From NCBI GenBank assembly GCA_027859125.1, contig JAQIBK010000043.1, positions 1 to 41,307 on the forward strand: a stretch of DNA of 41,307 nucleotides, in the 5' to 3' direction. Positions 1 through 9,395 of this stretch are shown here, one piece after another. The notes below the pieces were generated by a model, which was not told where the DNA came from, made no database searches, and saw only the letters and a program-made list of their open reading frames with translations. A program made the position numbers and the translations under genes. The DNA comes from Actinomycetota bacterium. Its GTDB lineage: Bacteria; Actinomycetota; Coriobacteriia; Anaerosomatales; UBA3086. The first letter of the stretch is position 1. The number at the start of each line of letters is the position of its first letter.

Positions 1-1983
1 CGTCACCGGTGGCGCCTCGGGCGCCGACGGTTCATCGGGACTCGTCGGCGCAGCAACATCCTCTGCATCCTTCGGCTCATCAGGAACCTCTGCGTCATCG
101 TCTGTCTTGGGAGGTGCCGCCTCGGCTTCGGCAGTTTCCTGGGCCAGATACTCGTCCCACTGGTCGCCGAGCAGTGCCACCAGCTCATCTTTGTCCACGG
201 TTTCGCGCTCGACCAGAACAAGCGCTATCAGATCAAGCTGGGCACGGTTCCCTGTCAGAATGTCTCGCGCGGTATCGAAGGCCTCGTCGATCAGCCGACG
301 AATCTCCTTGTCGATCTCATACGCGATCTCAGGACTGTAGTCAGCGTTGGCCGAGAAATCACGACCAAGGAAGACCTCGTGACTGGCCTCGCCGAACGTC
401 TGAGGCCCGAGCTTCTCGCTCATGCCATAGCGAGTGACCATCTGCTTGGCCATCTTGGTCGCACGTTCGATATCGTTACTCGCACCGGTGGTGATGTCAC
501 CCATCGCCAGTTCCTCGGCAACACGCCCGCCCAAGAACATAGCGAGATTGTCGAGCATCTGCTGACGCGAAGTGAGAAAGCGATCCTCGTTCGGCATCGA
601 GAGCGTGTAGCCCAGCGCCTGCCCGCGCGCGATGATGCTTATCTTGTGAACCGGATCCGTATTCTTGAGCTTGTGACCGACAAGAGCGTGACCCGCTTCG
701 TGGTAGGCGATGGTCTTCTTCTCCTCGTCGGAGATGAGCCTGCTCTTGCGCTCGGGACCAGAAACTACACGCTCGATAGCCTCTTCGAGCTCATCCATGT
801 CTATGCGCTTCTTGCCATGACGTGCGGCGAGCAGAGCGGCCTCATTGACCAGGTTGGCCAGATCGGCACCGGTGAAGCCCGGAGTGCGCGAAGCCAAGAC
901 GCTGAGTTCGATACCCTCGGCCAGTGGCTTGCCGCGCGTATGGATCTTGAGGATGCCCTCGCGCCCCCGCTTGTCGGGACGGTCCACGACGATCTGACGA
1001 TCGAACCGGCCGGGACGCAGGAGCGCCGGATCCAAGATGTCCGGACGGTTGGTGGCCGCGATGAGGATAACGTTGTCCTTGATATCGAAACCGTCCATCT
1101 CGACCAACAGCTGATTGAGGGTCTGCTCGCGCTCATCGTGCCCGCCACCGAGACCGGCACCACGCTGACGACCGACTGCGTCGATCTCGTCCATGAATAT
1201 GATACAGGGCGCAGCGGTCTTGGCCTGCTCAAAGAGATCACGCACGCGACTCGCACCCACGCCGACGAACATCTCCACGAAATCAGAACCTGAGATCGAG
1301 AAGAATGGCACAGCCGCCTCGCCCGCGACAGCGCGAGCCAGCAGCGTCTTTCCGGTGCCTGGAGGGCCTACGAGGAGAACACCTCTGGGGATCTTGGCGC
1401 CCAGAGCCAGGAACTTGCCCGGATTGGCAAGGAAATCCCTGATCTCCTCGAGTTCCTCGATTGCCTCATCCGCGCCTGAAACGTCCTTGAACGTGATGCG
1501 GGGTTGATCACGTGTCATGCGTTTGGCTTTGGACTTGCCGAACGACATGACCTTGGAGTTCCCTCCCTGCATCTGGCTCAGGAAGTAGACCATTACGCCG
1601 ACGAGCAGAAGTATCGGCAACAAGTTCAGGAGCAGCGCTCCCCATGAGAATCCCGTCTGCGGATCGACCTCGTAATCAACCTCCGGGTGATCCGCCAGCA
1701 GCACACTGAGCGTATCCGGACCCATGAAAGTAGAGGTGAAGGGTGTCTGACTGTCCTCACCGCCCTCTATGTCGGACTCTTCGACATAGTAGAACCCCTC
1801 GAGCTCACCCGCCTGCAACAGAACGGTCACCGAGGCCATGCGGCCATCGTCAAGCGCGCCTATGAACTCACTTGTATTGAGCTCCGTTGGAGCGTCGGGC
1901 GCCGCCACACTGCTTGCAACGAAATACACAAGTGCCGCAAGTAGCGCCAGATAGAGCAGTACCTGTCTCAGATTCCTGTTCAC
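1..1983 (-). CDS. ftsH: ATP-dependent zinc metalloprotease FtsH (C-terminus cut by window edge)
   Basis: Membrane-anchored AAA+ protease that degrades misfolded membrane proteins and short-lived regulators. The ORF track misses it because it starts with GTG and runs off the left edge; I read it from the reverse complement. 661 codons are visible. A first membrane segment lies at about residues 5-22, an extracytoplasmic domain follows, and a second membrane segment lies at about 115-137. Walker A GPPGTGKT is at 206-213, Walker B IIFMDEID follows with the second region of homology, and the zinc motif HEAGH is at 428-432. The visible end is an Ala/Pro/Glu/Asp-rich tail, so little is missing. The GTG start is supported by AAGGAGAGG just upstream. 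It lies behind tilS and hpt, a common bacterial arrangement. Function is certain; the exact end is not visible. Confidence 0.96.
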   Translation of the reverse strand, partial: MNRNLRQVLLYLALLAALVYFVASSVAAPDAPTELNTSEFIGALDDGRMASVTVLLQAGELEGFYYVEESDIEGGEDSQTPFTSTFMGPDTLSVLLADHPEVDYEVDPQTGFSWGALLLNLLPILLLVGVMVYFLSQMQGGNSKVMSFGKSKAKRMTRDQPRITFKDVSGADEAIEELEEIRDFLANPGKFLALGAKIPRGVLLVGPPGTGKTLLARAVAGEAAVPFFSISGSDFVEMFVGVGASRVRDLFEQAKTAAPCIIFMDEIDAVGRQRGAGLGGGHDEREQTLNQLLVEMDGFDIKDNVILIAATNRPDILDPALLRPGRFDRQIVVDRPDKRGREGILKIHTRGKPLAEGIELSVLASRTPGFTGADLANLVNEAALLAARHGKKRIDMDELEEAIERVVSGPERKSRLISDEEKKTIAYHEAGHALVGHKLKNTDPVHKISIIARGQALGYTLSMPNEDRFLTSRQQMLDNLAMFLGGRVAEELAMGDITTGASNDIERATKMAKQMVTRYGMSEKLGPQTFGEASHEVFLGRDFSANADYSPEIAYEIDKEIRRLIDEAFDTARDILTGNRAQLDLIALVLVERETVDKDELVALLGDQWDEYLAQETAEAEAAPPKTDDDAEVPDEPKDAEDVAAPTSPDEPSAPEAPPVT

Positions 1984-2012
1984 GCGATCCTCTCCTTAGC
2001 GGGGATCGGGAT

Positions 2013-2612
2013 TCAGTCGGTGTAGATCGCCGGCTTCAATACGCCAATATACGGCAGATTGCGATAGCGCTCTGCATAGTCCAAACCATAGCCCACGACA
2101 AACTCGTCGGGAACCTCAAACCCGATGTACTTACACGAGATAGGTACCCGCTGCTTGCCATCCTTGCTGAGCAGCGTGCAGACCTCGAGACTCTTGGGCT
2201 TTCGGCTCGCAAGATTCTTGAGCAGATACTTGAGAGTGAGGCCCGTGTCGAGGATATCCTCGACCACCAGAACGTGACGTCCTTCGATATCTTCTTCCAA
2301 GTCCTTGATGATGCGCACCACTCCGGACGATTTCGTGGACGAGCCGTAACTGGACACCGCCATGAAATCGATCTCAATGGGCGATGATATCTGCCTGGAA
2401 AGGTCCGCGATGAACAACGCTGCTCCGCGCAGAACGGCGATCATGAGAACCGGCTCGTCACCATAGTCCCCACTTATCTGGGCACCTATCTCTGCGATAC
2501 GCTCCCGGATTCGCTCCTCCGTCAGAACGATCTCCTGAATATCGCTGTGCATCTGCACACCCATCCCTTCGCTCAAAGTTGATTCCGGCGCCTCGAGCGC
2601 GCCGGGTGACAC
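2013..2612 (-). CDS. hpt: Hypoxanthine phosphoribosyltransferase
   Basis: Purine salvage enzyme that joins hypoxanthine (often also guanine) to PRPP to make IMP (GMP). The PRPP-binding loop VLVVEDILDTGLT sits in the middle of the protein and the YGLDYAERYRNLPYIG segment near the C-terminus is typical of bacterial HPRT. The longest frame (199 aa) starts at a GTG directly after the tilS stop, with GGAGG about six bases upstream inside the tilS end. Family members usually begin near the internal MHSDIQEIVL, about 20 residues later, so the start is ambiguous between the two. It lies between tilS and ftsH in the same direction and is almost certainly co-transcribed with them. Confidence 0.95.
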   Translation of the reverse strand: MSPGALEAPESTLSEGMGVQMHSDIQEIVLTEERIRERIAEIGAQISGDYGDEPVLMIAVLRGAALFIADLSRQISSPIEIDFMAVSSYGSSTKSSGVVRIIKDLEEDIEGRHVLVVEDILDTGLTLKYLLKNLASRKPKSLEVCTLLSKDGKQRVPISCKYIGFEVPDEFVVGYGLDYAERYRNLPYIGVLKPAIYTD

Positions 2613-4055
2613 TCAGTGCCTCCAAGTGAGCCGCAGCGCGTTTCGCGTTCCGGGCCCCACCTTGTGGATCTCACTCATTCTCACGCCCGCAAGCCAGACG
2701 ATGCGCTCACGATCTCGCACAACAGGCACGCGATCCCTCTGTCGGCGCGGCACCTTCGTGTCCACCAGGATGTCGGAGAGCTTTCGGCTCCCTTTCATAC
2801 CCAGCGGCTGCATCCGGTCACCTGGTCGAATCCAGCCGGCGACGAGATCGCCGACCACCGTATCAGCATCGATCACGATGCTGTCAGGTCCACCGGTCCG
2901 ATCAGTCGGATCCGCCCGTTGCACCAGGATCTCTCCATCACCAACTGGCGTGATTCCGTCCGAATCGAGCAGGACGGGCGCCAGAGACTGCGGATCATCC
3001 CCCGTGCGAGAGACGACCATTCTACCGTACTCGGAATACGCCCGCAGACCCTCCGGGAGATCTCTTGCGAAACCCTCTGAAGCAAGCCCGTCGACCAGTG
3101 CCTCGATATGATGCGACTCCAACCGAGATGCCTCAGGAAATGCATCCAGCAGAGCCGTACGCACGGTACGTCTCGCCATCGGCCGCGACAACGTGATCAT
3201 CATCGATCGCTCGAAGCGTACCTCGGAATCCTGACACTCCACGAAATCTCCGGAGAACGCCTGCGCCATATCCGCCAGAAGGTCGTCCTCGTCGGCCAGA
3301 AGGTCGATAGTGCGTGAGAGAGTTGTGGAGAAAGAAGGGTTGATCGACTCGAACACGGGCACGAGGTCGTGTCTGACGAGCGAGCGAAGTCTGGAAGTGT
3401 CGGCATTCGTGGCATCCTCACGCCATCGATGACCCCCAGCCTCAAGATAAGCGACCACATCCGATCGGCGGGCGCCCAGGATCGGGCGAACGATCCGATC
3501 CCTGGTGGGTCGAAGCGACGTCAGTCCGCCCGCTCCTGCGCCTTTGGCCACACGCATGAGGAACGTCTCCACCCTATCGTCGAGTGTGTGGCCAACGGCG
3601 ACGCGGCCGGATGGCCGCGGGGCGCCCAACATGTCGCAGCGGGCATCGATCTCCTCGGCGGCAAGGCGGTAGCGCACCTGTCTTCCGGCGTCTTCGAGGT
3701 TGAGGCCGTGCTCTTGGGCGAACGCAGCCACATCGTAACGGACCACTCGACACGGAACACCCAGCGATCGAGCGAGCTCGGCCACGAAAGCAGCATCCTC
3801 ATCGGCAGCCTGGCCACGCAGCAGGTGGTTGACGTGCAAAACGGAAACGTCCATGTCCTGACCGATCCCGCCTGAGGCGAGCAGCCTGAGCAGCGCGGTC
3901 GAATCCGCGCCTCCCGAGACCATGGCCAACACCACGGCACCGGTGGGCAGCATGTCGTGGCGCGCGACCATGTCCCGCGCGAGAGCAGGCAGGTCCGAAT
4001 CAGTTGGCTCAGTCATCTCAGGTTCGTCCATCATGCTCCCGAGGGTAGTACGCAC
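2613..4055 (-). CDS. tilS: tRNA(Ile)-lysidine synthase TilS
   Basis: Modifies C34 of the CAU-anticodon isoleucine tRNA to lysidine using ATP and lysine, changing both amino acid identity and codon reading. The N-terminal PP-loop motif SGGADS is at about residues 48-53, followed by the N-type ATP pyrophosphatase fold with HVNHLLRG and a VGHTLDDRVETFLMR segment. The C-terminal about 80 residues (GDRMQPLGMKGSRKLSDILVD) are the TilS C-terminal domain. The 480-aa length is normal. The track start is GTG at 4055, but its GAAGG site is nearly abutting; an internal ATG at residues 8-9 or 14 is an alternative. It is directly followed by hpt with no gap. Its own upstream gap to the ABC permease gene is only 16 bases. 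Confidence 0.95.
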   Translation of the reverse strand: MRTTLGSMMDEPEMTEPTDSDLPALARDMVARHDMLPTGAVVLAMVSGGADSTALLRLLASGGIGQDMDVSVLHVNHLLRGQAADEDAAFVAELARSLGVPCRVVRYDVAAFAQEHGLNLEDAGRQVRYRLAAEEIDARCDMLGAPRPSGRVAVGHTLDDRVETFLMRVAKGAGAGGLTSLRPTRDRIVRPILGARRSDVVAYLEAGGHRWREDATNADTSRLRSLVRHDLVPVFESINPSFSTTLSRTIDLLADEDDLLADMAQAFSGDFVECQDSEVRFERSMMITLSRPMARRTVRTALLDAFPEASRLESHHIEALVDGLASEGFARDLPEGLRAYSEYGRMVVSRTGDDPQSLAPVLLDSDGITPVGDGEILVQRADPTDRTGGPDSIVIDADTVVGDLVAGWIRPGDRMQPLGMKGSRKLSDILVDTKVPRRQRDRVPVVRDRERIVWLAGVRMSEIHKVGPGTRNALRLTWRH

Positions 4056-4071
4056 GTCCTTCGGGCGCCAC

Positions 4072-4827
4072 CTACGCCGAGTCCGCTTCCTGCAAGGGAA
4101 CGGCGAAACCGTGCTCCACCTGCCCCAGCAGGACGTCGATCAGGACGGCAAGCACTGCGGCGGGTAACGCACCCTCGACCACGTAGGCCATATTCCGAGT
4201 AGCCAGGCCACCGATGATCGGAACACCCAGGCCCCCGGTACCGATGGTGGCGCCGATCGTAGCCGTACCGATATTGATCACGACCGACGTACGAATTCCG
4301 GACATGATGATCCTGGAAGCCAAAGGCAGCTCCACCCGGAACAGGACCTGCATAGGGCTCATGCCCATACCCTTCGCAGCCTCAAGAGTGGACGTCGGAA
4401 CGGAGTCCAAGCCCGCAATGGTGCTGCTGACAACCGGGAACATGCCGTACAGGAACAGAGCAACGATCGTGGGCTTGAACCCGAAGCCGAGCACCGGCAT
4501 GGCCAAAGCCAGAACGGCGACCGGCGGGAAGGTCTGGCCCAGGTCGACGGAGGCTGCAACGAGTTGCCGGAAGTCACGTCCGGAACTGCGCGTGACCCAG
4601 ATTCCGAGCGGCACCCCGACAAGCACGGTCAGCCCGCTCGATATCGCCACTATCGCCAAGTGCTCTACCGTCAGAGAGACAAGATCCGCACGTGGGTGGA
4701 GCCAGGAGACCTCCGTGGGAAACGCCCACTTGAGCGCGGCTTCGAGCCAAGAGGTGCGTGTCAGAAGCCACGCGAACACGAATGTGGCGAACGCGGCCAG
4801 CACCGGTGTTCTTCGCGACGGCCTCAT
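4072..4827 (-). CDS. yehW: Osmoprotectant ABC transporter permease (YehW/OpuCB type)
   Basis: Small membrane permease of a glycine betaine/choline-type importer. 251 aa with an N-terminal membrane segment and about five more. The binding-protein-dependent permease loop EAAKGMGMSPMQVLFRVELP contacts the ATPase. The conserved TATIGATIGTGGLG region near the C-terminus is typical of OpuCB/OpuCD/YehW permeases. Its ATG overlaps the stop of the upstream ATPase gene (ATGA). Order and relative sizes match E. coli yehZ-yehY-yehX-yehW, which is why I use the yeh symbol; substrate identity (betaine, choline, carnitine or another) is not readable from sequence. Confidence 0.85.
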   Translation of the reverse strand: MRPSRRTPVLAAFATFVFAWLLTRTSWLEAALKWAFPTEVSWLHPRADLVSLTVEHLAIVAISSGLTVLVGVPLGIWVTRSSGRDFRQLVAASVDLGQTFPPVAVLALAMPVLGFGFKPTIVALFLYGMFPVVSSTIAGLDSVPTSTLEAAKGMGMSPMQVLFRVELPLASRIIMSGIRTSVVINIGTATIGATIGTGGLGVPIIGGLATRNMAYVVEGALPAAVLAVLIDVLLGQVEHGFAVPLQEADSA

Positions 4828-6032
4828 GTGCAGTCACCCTGATCATCGCTGGCAATCGACTCGAGGACGGAATCGTCAGACGTGTCCTCGGCGCTGTACT
4901 CGGCCATGTGCTCCGCTGGACGTGCTCCCTGGTGTTCATCGCTCTCGGTCATTGCGCCCTCAACCGAACCGAGGGTCACCTGACCGACGAGCCGTCCATC
5001 GGACTCCACAACTGCGATCGAGCGGAAACCGAGACCCAGCATGCGCGACAACGCTTCCTTGAGAGACGCGTCCGGCCGAACGGCGACCTGCGCCGGGTCG
5101 GCATCCGACAGTGCATCCTCGACGGTGCAGCCCCCTTTGAGCTGCGCACGATCGAGCCACCCGGTGAGACGACCCTGTTCGTCGACTAGGTACACGAAAC
5201 GCGTTCTCCCCACCTCGGCGAGCATTTCCTTCGCTCCTGCTGAGCGACGCGCAACAGGTGGAGCAGTGTCCATGACGTCCCTGACTGGTACGCGCACGAG
5301 CCTCTTGAGCGCGCGATCACTGCCCACGAAATCGCGCACGAAGTGATCGACGGGGTTGTCCAGGATAGTCTCGGGCGTGTCGTACTGCACCAAACGACCG
5401 TCCCGCATGATCGCGATCCTGTCGGCGAGACGAATCGCCTCATCTATGTCGTGGGTCACGAAGACGACGGTCTTGTGCAAGTCGCGCTGAATGCGGGCGA
5501 ACTCGCCCTGAAGTCGCCCGCGATTGAGAGGATCGACCGCACCGAACGGCTCGTCCATGAGGAGCACGGGCGGGTCTGCCGCAAGCGCCCGAGCCACACC
5601 GATCCGCTGCGCCTCACCGCCGGAGAGCTGGCGCGGATACTTGCCCATGTACTGCTCAGGTTCCAGACCCACCAGTTCCAGCAATTCACGGGCACGGCCG
5701 CGCAAGCGCGGCTTGTCCCAGCCCAACAGACGCGGTACCACCGCGATGTTGGCGGCGACATCGAGGTGAGGGAACAAGCCGACGGACTGTATCGCATAGC
5801 CGAGGCTTCGGCGAAGCTCTTCGGCCTTGAGCTCGGATGCGTCCTGCCCGTTGATCATGATTCGCCCGCTCGTGGGCGTGATCAGTCGGTTGATCATGCG
5901 CAGAGTCGTGGTCTTTCCGCAGCCGCTGGGGCCGATCAGAACGCATACCTCTCCCTCTGCGACATCGAGCGTGAGGTCGTCGACCGCGACGGTGTCCCCG
6001 TATCGTTTGGTCACACCGTCGAGATGGATCAT
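4824..6032 (-). CDS. yehX: Osmoprotectant ABC transporter ATPase with CBS domains (YehX/OpuCA/ProV type)
   Basis: Cytoplasmic ATPase that drives the importer. Walker A GPSGCGKT is at residues 34-41, the signature LSGGEAQRIGVARAL at about 137-151, the Walker B/DEPFGAVDPLNR region follows, and the switch histidine is in VTHDIDEAIRLADR. After about residue 245 there are two CBS repeats (VRDVMDTAPPV... and ...VAVRPDASLKEALSRM). In OpuA-type transporters such repeats sense ionic strength or cyclic di-AMP, so gating by one of these signals is a reasonable inference. The 402-aa length is usual. ATG start; it overlaps yehY and yehW by four bases each, implying coupled translation. Confidence 0.92.
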   Translation of the reverse strand: MIHLDGVTKRYGDTVAVDDLTLDVAEGEVCVLIGPSGCGKTTTLRMINRLITPTSGRIMINGQDASELKAEELRRSLGYAIQSVGLFPHLDVAANIAVVPRLLGWDKPRLRGRARELLELVGLEPEQYMGKYPRQLSGGEAQRIGVARALAADPPVLLMDEPFGAVDPLNRGRLQGEFARIQRDLHKTVVFVTHDIDEAIRLADRIAIMRDGRLVQYDTPETILDNPVDHFVRDFVGSDRALKRLVRVPVRDVMDTAPPVARRSAGAKEMLAEVGRTRFVYLVDEQGRLTGWLDRAQLKGGCTVEDALSDADPAQVAVRPDASLKEALSRMLGLGFRSIAVVESDGRLVGQVTLGSVEGAMTESDEHQGARPAEHMAEYSAEDTSDDSVLESIASDDQGDCT

Positions 6033-7213
6033 GCGGCTCTGACCCCCTTGGGAGTGACTGCATCTGCAATGAAGGACAAGCCCACGTCAGCAACGATGGC
6101 GAGCACGATTATCGGCAACGCGCCGAGCAAGATGAGGTCGGGTGCGGCTTGGCCCAGGCCCTCGAAGATGAACGAGCCAAGATTGCGAGCGCCAACGAGC
6201 GCGGTGACCGCTGTGATGCCCACGAGCAGCACCGCGCCTGCTCTGACTCCCTCGAGAACCAGCGGCAAGGCAAGCGGCATCTCGACTCGCCACAGCAGCT
6301 GACCGCGACTCATGCCCATACCCCTGCCTGCGTCAACGACCGCAGGATCGACCTCCGCGAGCCCGACATACGTGTTGCGCACTATCGGCAACAGCGCGTA
6401 GAGCGTGAGGGCGATCATTGCTGGAGTCTCGCCGATGCCGCGGATCCCAAGCTGCCGCAGTACCGGATAGGCGGCAGAGAGCGCCGCGAGCGGGGCGATC
6501 AGAAGACCGAGCATCGCGAGTGACGGGATGGTCTGGATGATGCCTGTGACACCGAGCGCGACCCGTCGGATACGCGCATCACGAGCCGCGATAATACCGA
6601 GAGGGACGCCCATCGCAAGGCCGAGCACCAGGCTCACTCCAGCGAGACGGAGATGTGCGATGACACTGGGCCAGAACACAGCCGTTCGGATACCGTACTC
6701 GGCGGCAAGAGAGATCGTGTCGAGGCCTCCGAAAGCGACTGCCGCAAACAGGAATGCTGCCGTGGCCAGTGGGTAGACCATTCGCACGTGTGTTCCCTGG
6801 CTCGCCGATTCCTTCCCCATCAATGCCTGCCAGCCGGAGAATGCGACTATCGCCGCTCCGGCAAGCATCAGCCATGTCCCCGAGCCGATCGAGACCCTGG
6901 CGATCGAAGGGGCATCGACCATCAAGGACTCGGACAGAGCCCCGAGCGAAAGAGCGATTCCGCCGATCAGCAGGACACCCGCCGAAGAGAGCACATGTCC
7001 ACGAAGAGAGCGGCTGCACAGGAACGATGCGAATACAGCGAGTAGAAGCGCCAGCATGGGAACGGCCAGGATCGCCCCCGCTGCCAACCATGAGTGGGGA
7101 TCGCCCTGGGCGAGCCTGTTCGGGCGCAGCGTGCCCGCAGGGAGCATGAGAGCACTGACGAGGGCCAGGACTGCCCCCGTCAGTGCGACTCTGTCAGGTG
7201 AACGTGTCAGCAC
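6029..7213 (-). CDS. yehY: Osmoprotectant ABC transporter permease, large form (YehY type)
   Basis: Second permease of the importer, 394 aa, longer than YehW because of an N-terminal hydrophobic region of about 150 residues (four predicted membrane segments) preceding the standard permease domain. This large/small permease pairing is the hallmark of the YehYW system. The ATPase contact loop is DAGRGMGMSRGQLLWRVEMP, followed by TAVTALVGARNLGSFIFEGLG. It starts with GTG, with GAGGAGA about 11-13 bases upstream, 21 bases after the binding-protein gene, and ends in an ATGA overlap with the ATPase gene. Confidence 0.86.
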   Translation of the reverse strand: MLTRSPDRVALTGAVLALVSALMLPAGTLRPNRLAQGDPHSWLAAGAILAVPMLALLLAVFASFLCSRSLRGHVLSSAGVLLIGGIALSLGALSESLMVDAPSIARVSIGSGTWLMLAGAAIVAFSGWQALMGKESASQGTHVRMVYPLATAAFLFAAVAFGGLDTISLAAEYGIRTAVFWPSVIAHLRLAGVSLVLGLAMGVPLGIIAARDARIRRVALGVTGIIQTIPSLAMLGLLIAPLAALSAAYPVLRQLGIRGIGETPAMIALTLYALLPIVRNTYVGLAEVDPAVVDAGRGMGMSRGQLLWRVEMPLALPLVLEGVRAGAVLLVGITAVTALVGARNLGSFIFEGLGQAAPDLILLGALPIIVLAIVADVGLSFIADAVTPKGVRAA

Positions 7214-7234
7214 GTGGCTGCGCGGTCTCCTCGG

Positions 7235-8200
7235 CTAGCCCACATAACCGTTGTCCGTCAGGAACTCATGGACCACATCTGCGGCAGCCTCGCCGTTGAC
7301 CGATACTCGGCCATTGAGGTCCTGCAGGATCTCTAGAGTGAGGTCCGCGAACACGGGATCCAATATCTCGGCGATCTCCGGGTACATCTCGAGCACGTCA
7401 GCGCGAACGGTGGGAGCCGGCTCATACACGGCCCACACGCTCATGGGGTCGCGCAAGACCACGAGACCCAGCGCCGAGAGGTTGCCGTCAGTGCCGTAGG
7501 CCATCGACGCGTTCGCACCGTCGGTGCCGTTCGCAGCAGCGGACTCGGACTGTGCCGTATTGCCTCCGGCGAGAATGATCAGCTGATCGGAAGCGAGTTC
7601 GAAGCCGTATCCTTCCTCGGCGGCCTTGAGGGCATCCTCGCGATCGACGAACTCCTGCGAGCCGACGAGCTTGGCCTCGCCACCCTCGGAGATCCACTCG
7701 GCCCAATCGCCGATCGTCTCGATGGCGTTCGCATCGGCAAGCTCCTGAGGAATGGCGATCGCCCACGTGTTGTTGGCCGGCGCGCGACCGAGCCACACGA
7801 TATCGTTGCCAGCGTCGTACTCCTTGGCCGCATCGTAGAGCGCCTGAGCGTCCTTGCTGACCTCGGGAGTGATCTCGGCGTCCGTGAACATCCATGCCGC
7901 AGTCCCCGTATACTCCGGATAGATGTCGATCTCACCGGATTCGAGTGCTGCGCGAACGACATCGGTCGTCCCGGTCTTGATCTGGTCGACCACATCGAAA
8001 CCATTGGCCTCGAGCAGCTGCATTATCATCTGGCCGAGGACTTCTCCCTCTGTGTCTATCTTGGAGCCGACCGTCACCGTACCGATTGGTTCCTCGGCGG
8101 CGGAGTCGCCGTCAGCCTCGTCGGTCGTGTCGGCAGTAGTGCAACCGACCACCGCCAGCAGCATAGTGGCGACGAGAACGAGTGCCGTCCATTTCCTCAT
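7235..8200 (-). CDS. osmF: Osmoprotectant ABC transporter substrate-binding lipoprotein (OsmF/YehZ/OpuCC type)
   Basis: Extracytoplasmic receptor that delivers the osmolyte to the permeases. The 341-aa track ORF begins too early. I place the start at the internal ATG (8200), which has GGGAGG about nine bases upstream and opens a lipoprotein signal peptide MRKWTALVLVATMLLAVVGC with the lipobox cysteine at residue 20. The mature protein shows the OpuAC-type pattern: VTVGSKIDTEGEVLGQMI, IDIYPEYTGTA and the late ASMAYGTDGNLSALGL segment. It is the first gene of the leftward operon. The 232-base gap to the divergent glycosyltransferase gene should hold its promoter; I see no confident -35/-10 pair for it. 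Confidence 0.9.
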   Translation of the reverse strand: MRKWTALVLVATMLLAVVGCTTADTTDEADGDSAAEEPIGTVTVGSKIDTEGEVLGQMIMQLLEANGFDVVDQIKTGTTDVVRAALESGEIDIYPEYTGTAAWMFTDAEITPEVSKDAQALYDAAKEYDAGNDIVWLGRAPANNTWAIAIPQELADANAIETIGDWAEWISEGGEAKLVGSQEFVDREDALKAAEEGYGFELASDQLIILAGGNTAQSESAAANGTDGANASMAYGTDGNLSALGLVVLRDPMSVWAVYEPAPTVRADVLEMYPEIAEILDPVFADLTLEILQDLNGRVSVNGEAAADVVHEFLTDNGYVG

Positions 8201-8321
8201 GTGCGTGTCCTCCCTTGGAGTCCATTGCCCCCGCACGATACTCTCGACCGTCATGCGCAACGGGCGGTCATGGGGACGCTCTCTCCTTGTTCAGCGTTTC
8301 ATAGGTTTGTATCCCAGTGGC

Positions 8322-8330
8322 TGGTATGAT
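8322..8330 (+). promoter_or_regulatory. Candidate extended -10 promoter for the GT2 gene
   Basis: TGGTATGAT reads as an extended -10 element (TGn followed by TATGAT) about 100 bases before the GT2 start. No good -35 hexamer is found at normal spacing, as is common for extended -10 promoters. Inference from sequence only. Confidence 0.35.
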
Positions 8331-8432
8331 TATCCGCGATTCGAGCATGAAAGGCACTCGCGAACACCACGGGAGGGGCCGACGCGAGAAAAGACGCGGT
8401 TCGAGAACGCCACCCGGAGAGAGTTGTCGCGC

Positions 8433-9395
8433 ATGAAACTGATCATACAGATCCCCTGCCTCAATGAGGCCGACACCCTGGCCATCGCGCTGGCAGAACT
8501 CCCGCGCGACGTCCCGGGCATAGATGTCGTCGAGTGGCTCATCGTTGACGATGGATCGACCGACGCGACCGTCGATGTTGCACGGGCGGCCGGCGTCGAT
8601 CATGTGGTATCGCACAAGAGCAATCTGGGTTTGGCATCGGCATTCAAGACGGGCATCGATGCATGTCTTCGCCTCGGGGCGGATGTCATCGTGAACACGG
8701 ATGCTGACAATCAGTACTGCGCACAGGACATACCCGCTCTCGTTGCGCCTGTGGTCGCAGGCGATGCAGACATGGTGATCGGTGAGCGGCCTATCAGCGG
8801 TATCGACCACTTCTCTCCGATCAAGAAGACACTTCAGCGTTTGGGAAGCTGGGCGGTCCGCGTCGCGAGCAAGACGGATGTCCCCGATGCGCCCAGCGGC
8901 TTCCGCGCCATGAGCCGGGATGCGGCGATGCGTCTCAACGTGTTCAACACGTACACATACACGTTGGAGACGATAATCCAGGCCGGCCAGAAGGGAATGT
9001 CCATCATAAGCGTGCCCGTCCGGGTGAACGACGATCTCCGCCCATCGCGTTTAGTCAAGAGCATTCCGTCGTACGTGAGACGATCGATGCTCACGATCAT
9101 TCGCATCTTCATGACCTACAAGCCGATGAAGTTCTTCATGGTGCCCGGCTTGTTCGTCATCAGTTTCGGCATCATCACCGGTCTCCGATACCTGTACTTC
9201 GTCGCCATCGGTCAGGGCGGAGGACACGTGCAGTCCGTGATACTCACGGCCGTTCTGCTGCTCGTAGGGTTCCAGCTTGCCCTGTTCGGACTCATCGCAG
9301 AACTCTTCAGCGCCAACCGCAAGGTACTCGAGGACATCCAGTACCGCGTGAGACGTGCGGACTACGAACACGCTGAGGAACCTCTGACTCGGTGA
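8433..9395 (+). CDS. Membrane-anchored family 2 glycosyltransferase (polyprenyl-phosphate transferase type)
   Basis: Transfers a sugar from a nucleotide donor, probably to a polyprenyl phosphate, at the inner face of the membrane. The GT-A fold is visible in IIQIPCLNEADTL, WLIVDDGSTDAT and the NTDADNQY metal-binding region. The C-terminal third has two membrane segments (FFMVPGLFVISFGIITGL... and SVILTAVLLLVGFQLALFGL) as in DPM1/GtrB-like enzymes. The 490-aa track ORF is over-extended; homology begins at MKLIIQIPC, residue 171 of that ORF, giving 320 aa, with a GAGAG site nine bases upstream. An in-frame TTG three codons earlier is a weaker alternative. Its stop overlaps the next gene (GTGA). 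Sugar and acceptor unknown. Confidence 0.88.
   Translation: MKLIIQIPCLNEADTLAIALAELPRDVPGIDVVEWLIVDDGSTDATVDVARAAGVDHVVSHKSNLGLASAFKTGIDACLRLGADVIVNTDADNQYCAQDIPALVAPVVAGDADMVIGERPISGIDHFSPIKKTLQRLGSWAVRVASKTDVPDAPSGFRAMSRDAAMRLNVFNTYTYTLETIIQAGQKGMSIISVPVRVNDDLRPSRLVKSIPSYVRRSMLTIIRIFMTYKPMKFFMVPGLFVISFGIITGLRYLYFVAIGQGGGHVQSVILTAVLLLVGFQLALFGLIAELFSANRKVLEDIQYRVRRADYEHAEEPLTR

Noticed and set aside
379-1293. 304-aa plus-strand ORF and other long plus-strand ORFs over ftsH and tilS
   Set aside because: They are shadows of minus-strand genes with clear protein families.
8201-8290. Six-codon ORF (MTARCA) with a ribosome site upstream of osmF, as a leader peptide
   Set aside because: Site spacing is too long and no attenuator hairpin follows; likely chance.
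7923-8432. N-terminal 170 residues of the 490-aa ORF before the GT2 domain
   Set aside because: This part is antisense to osmF, low in complexity and has no family motifs; the glycosyltransferase starts at 8433.
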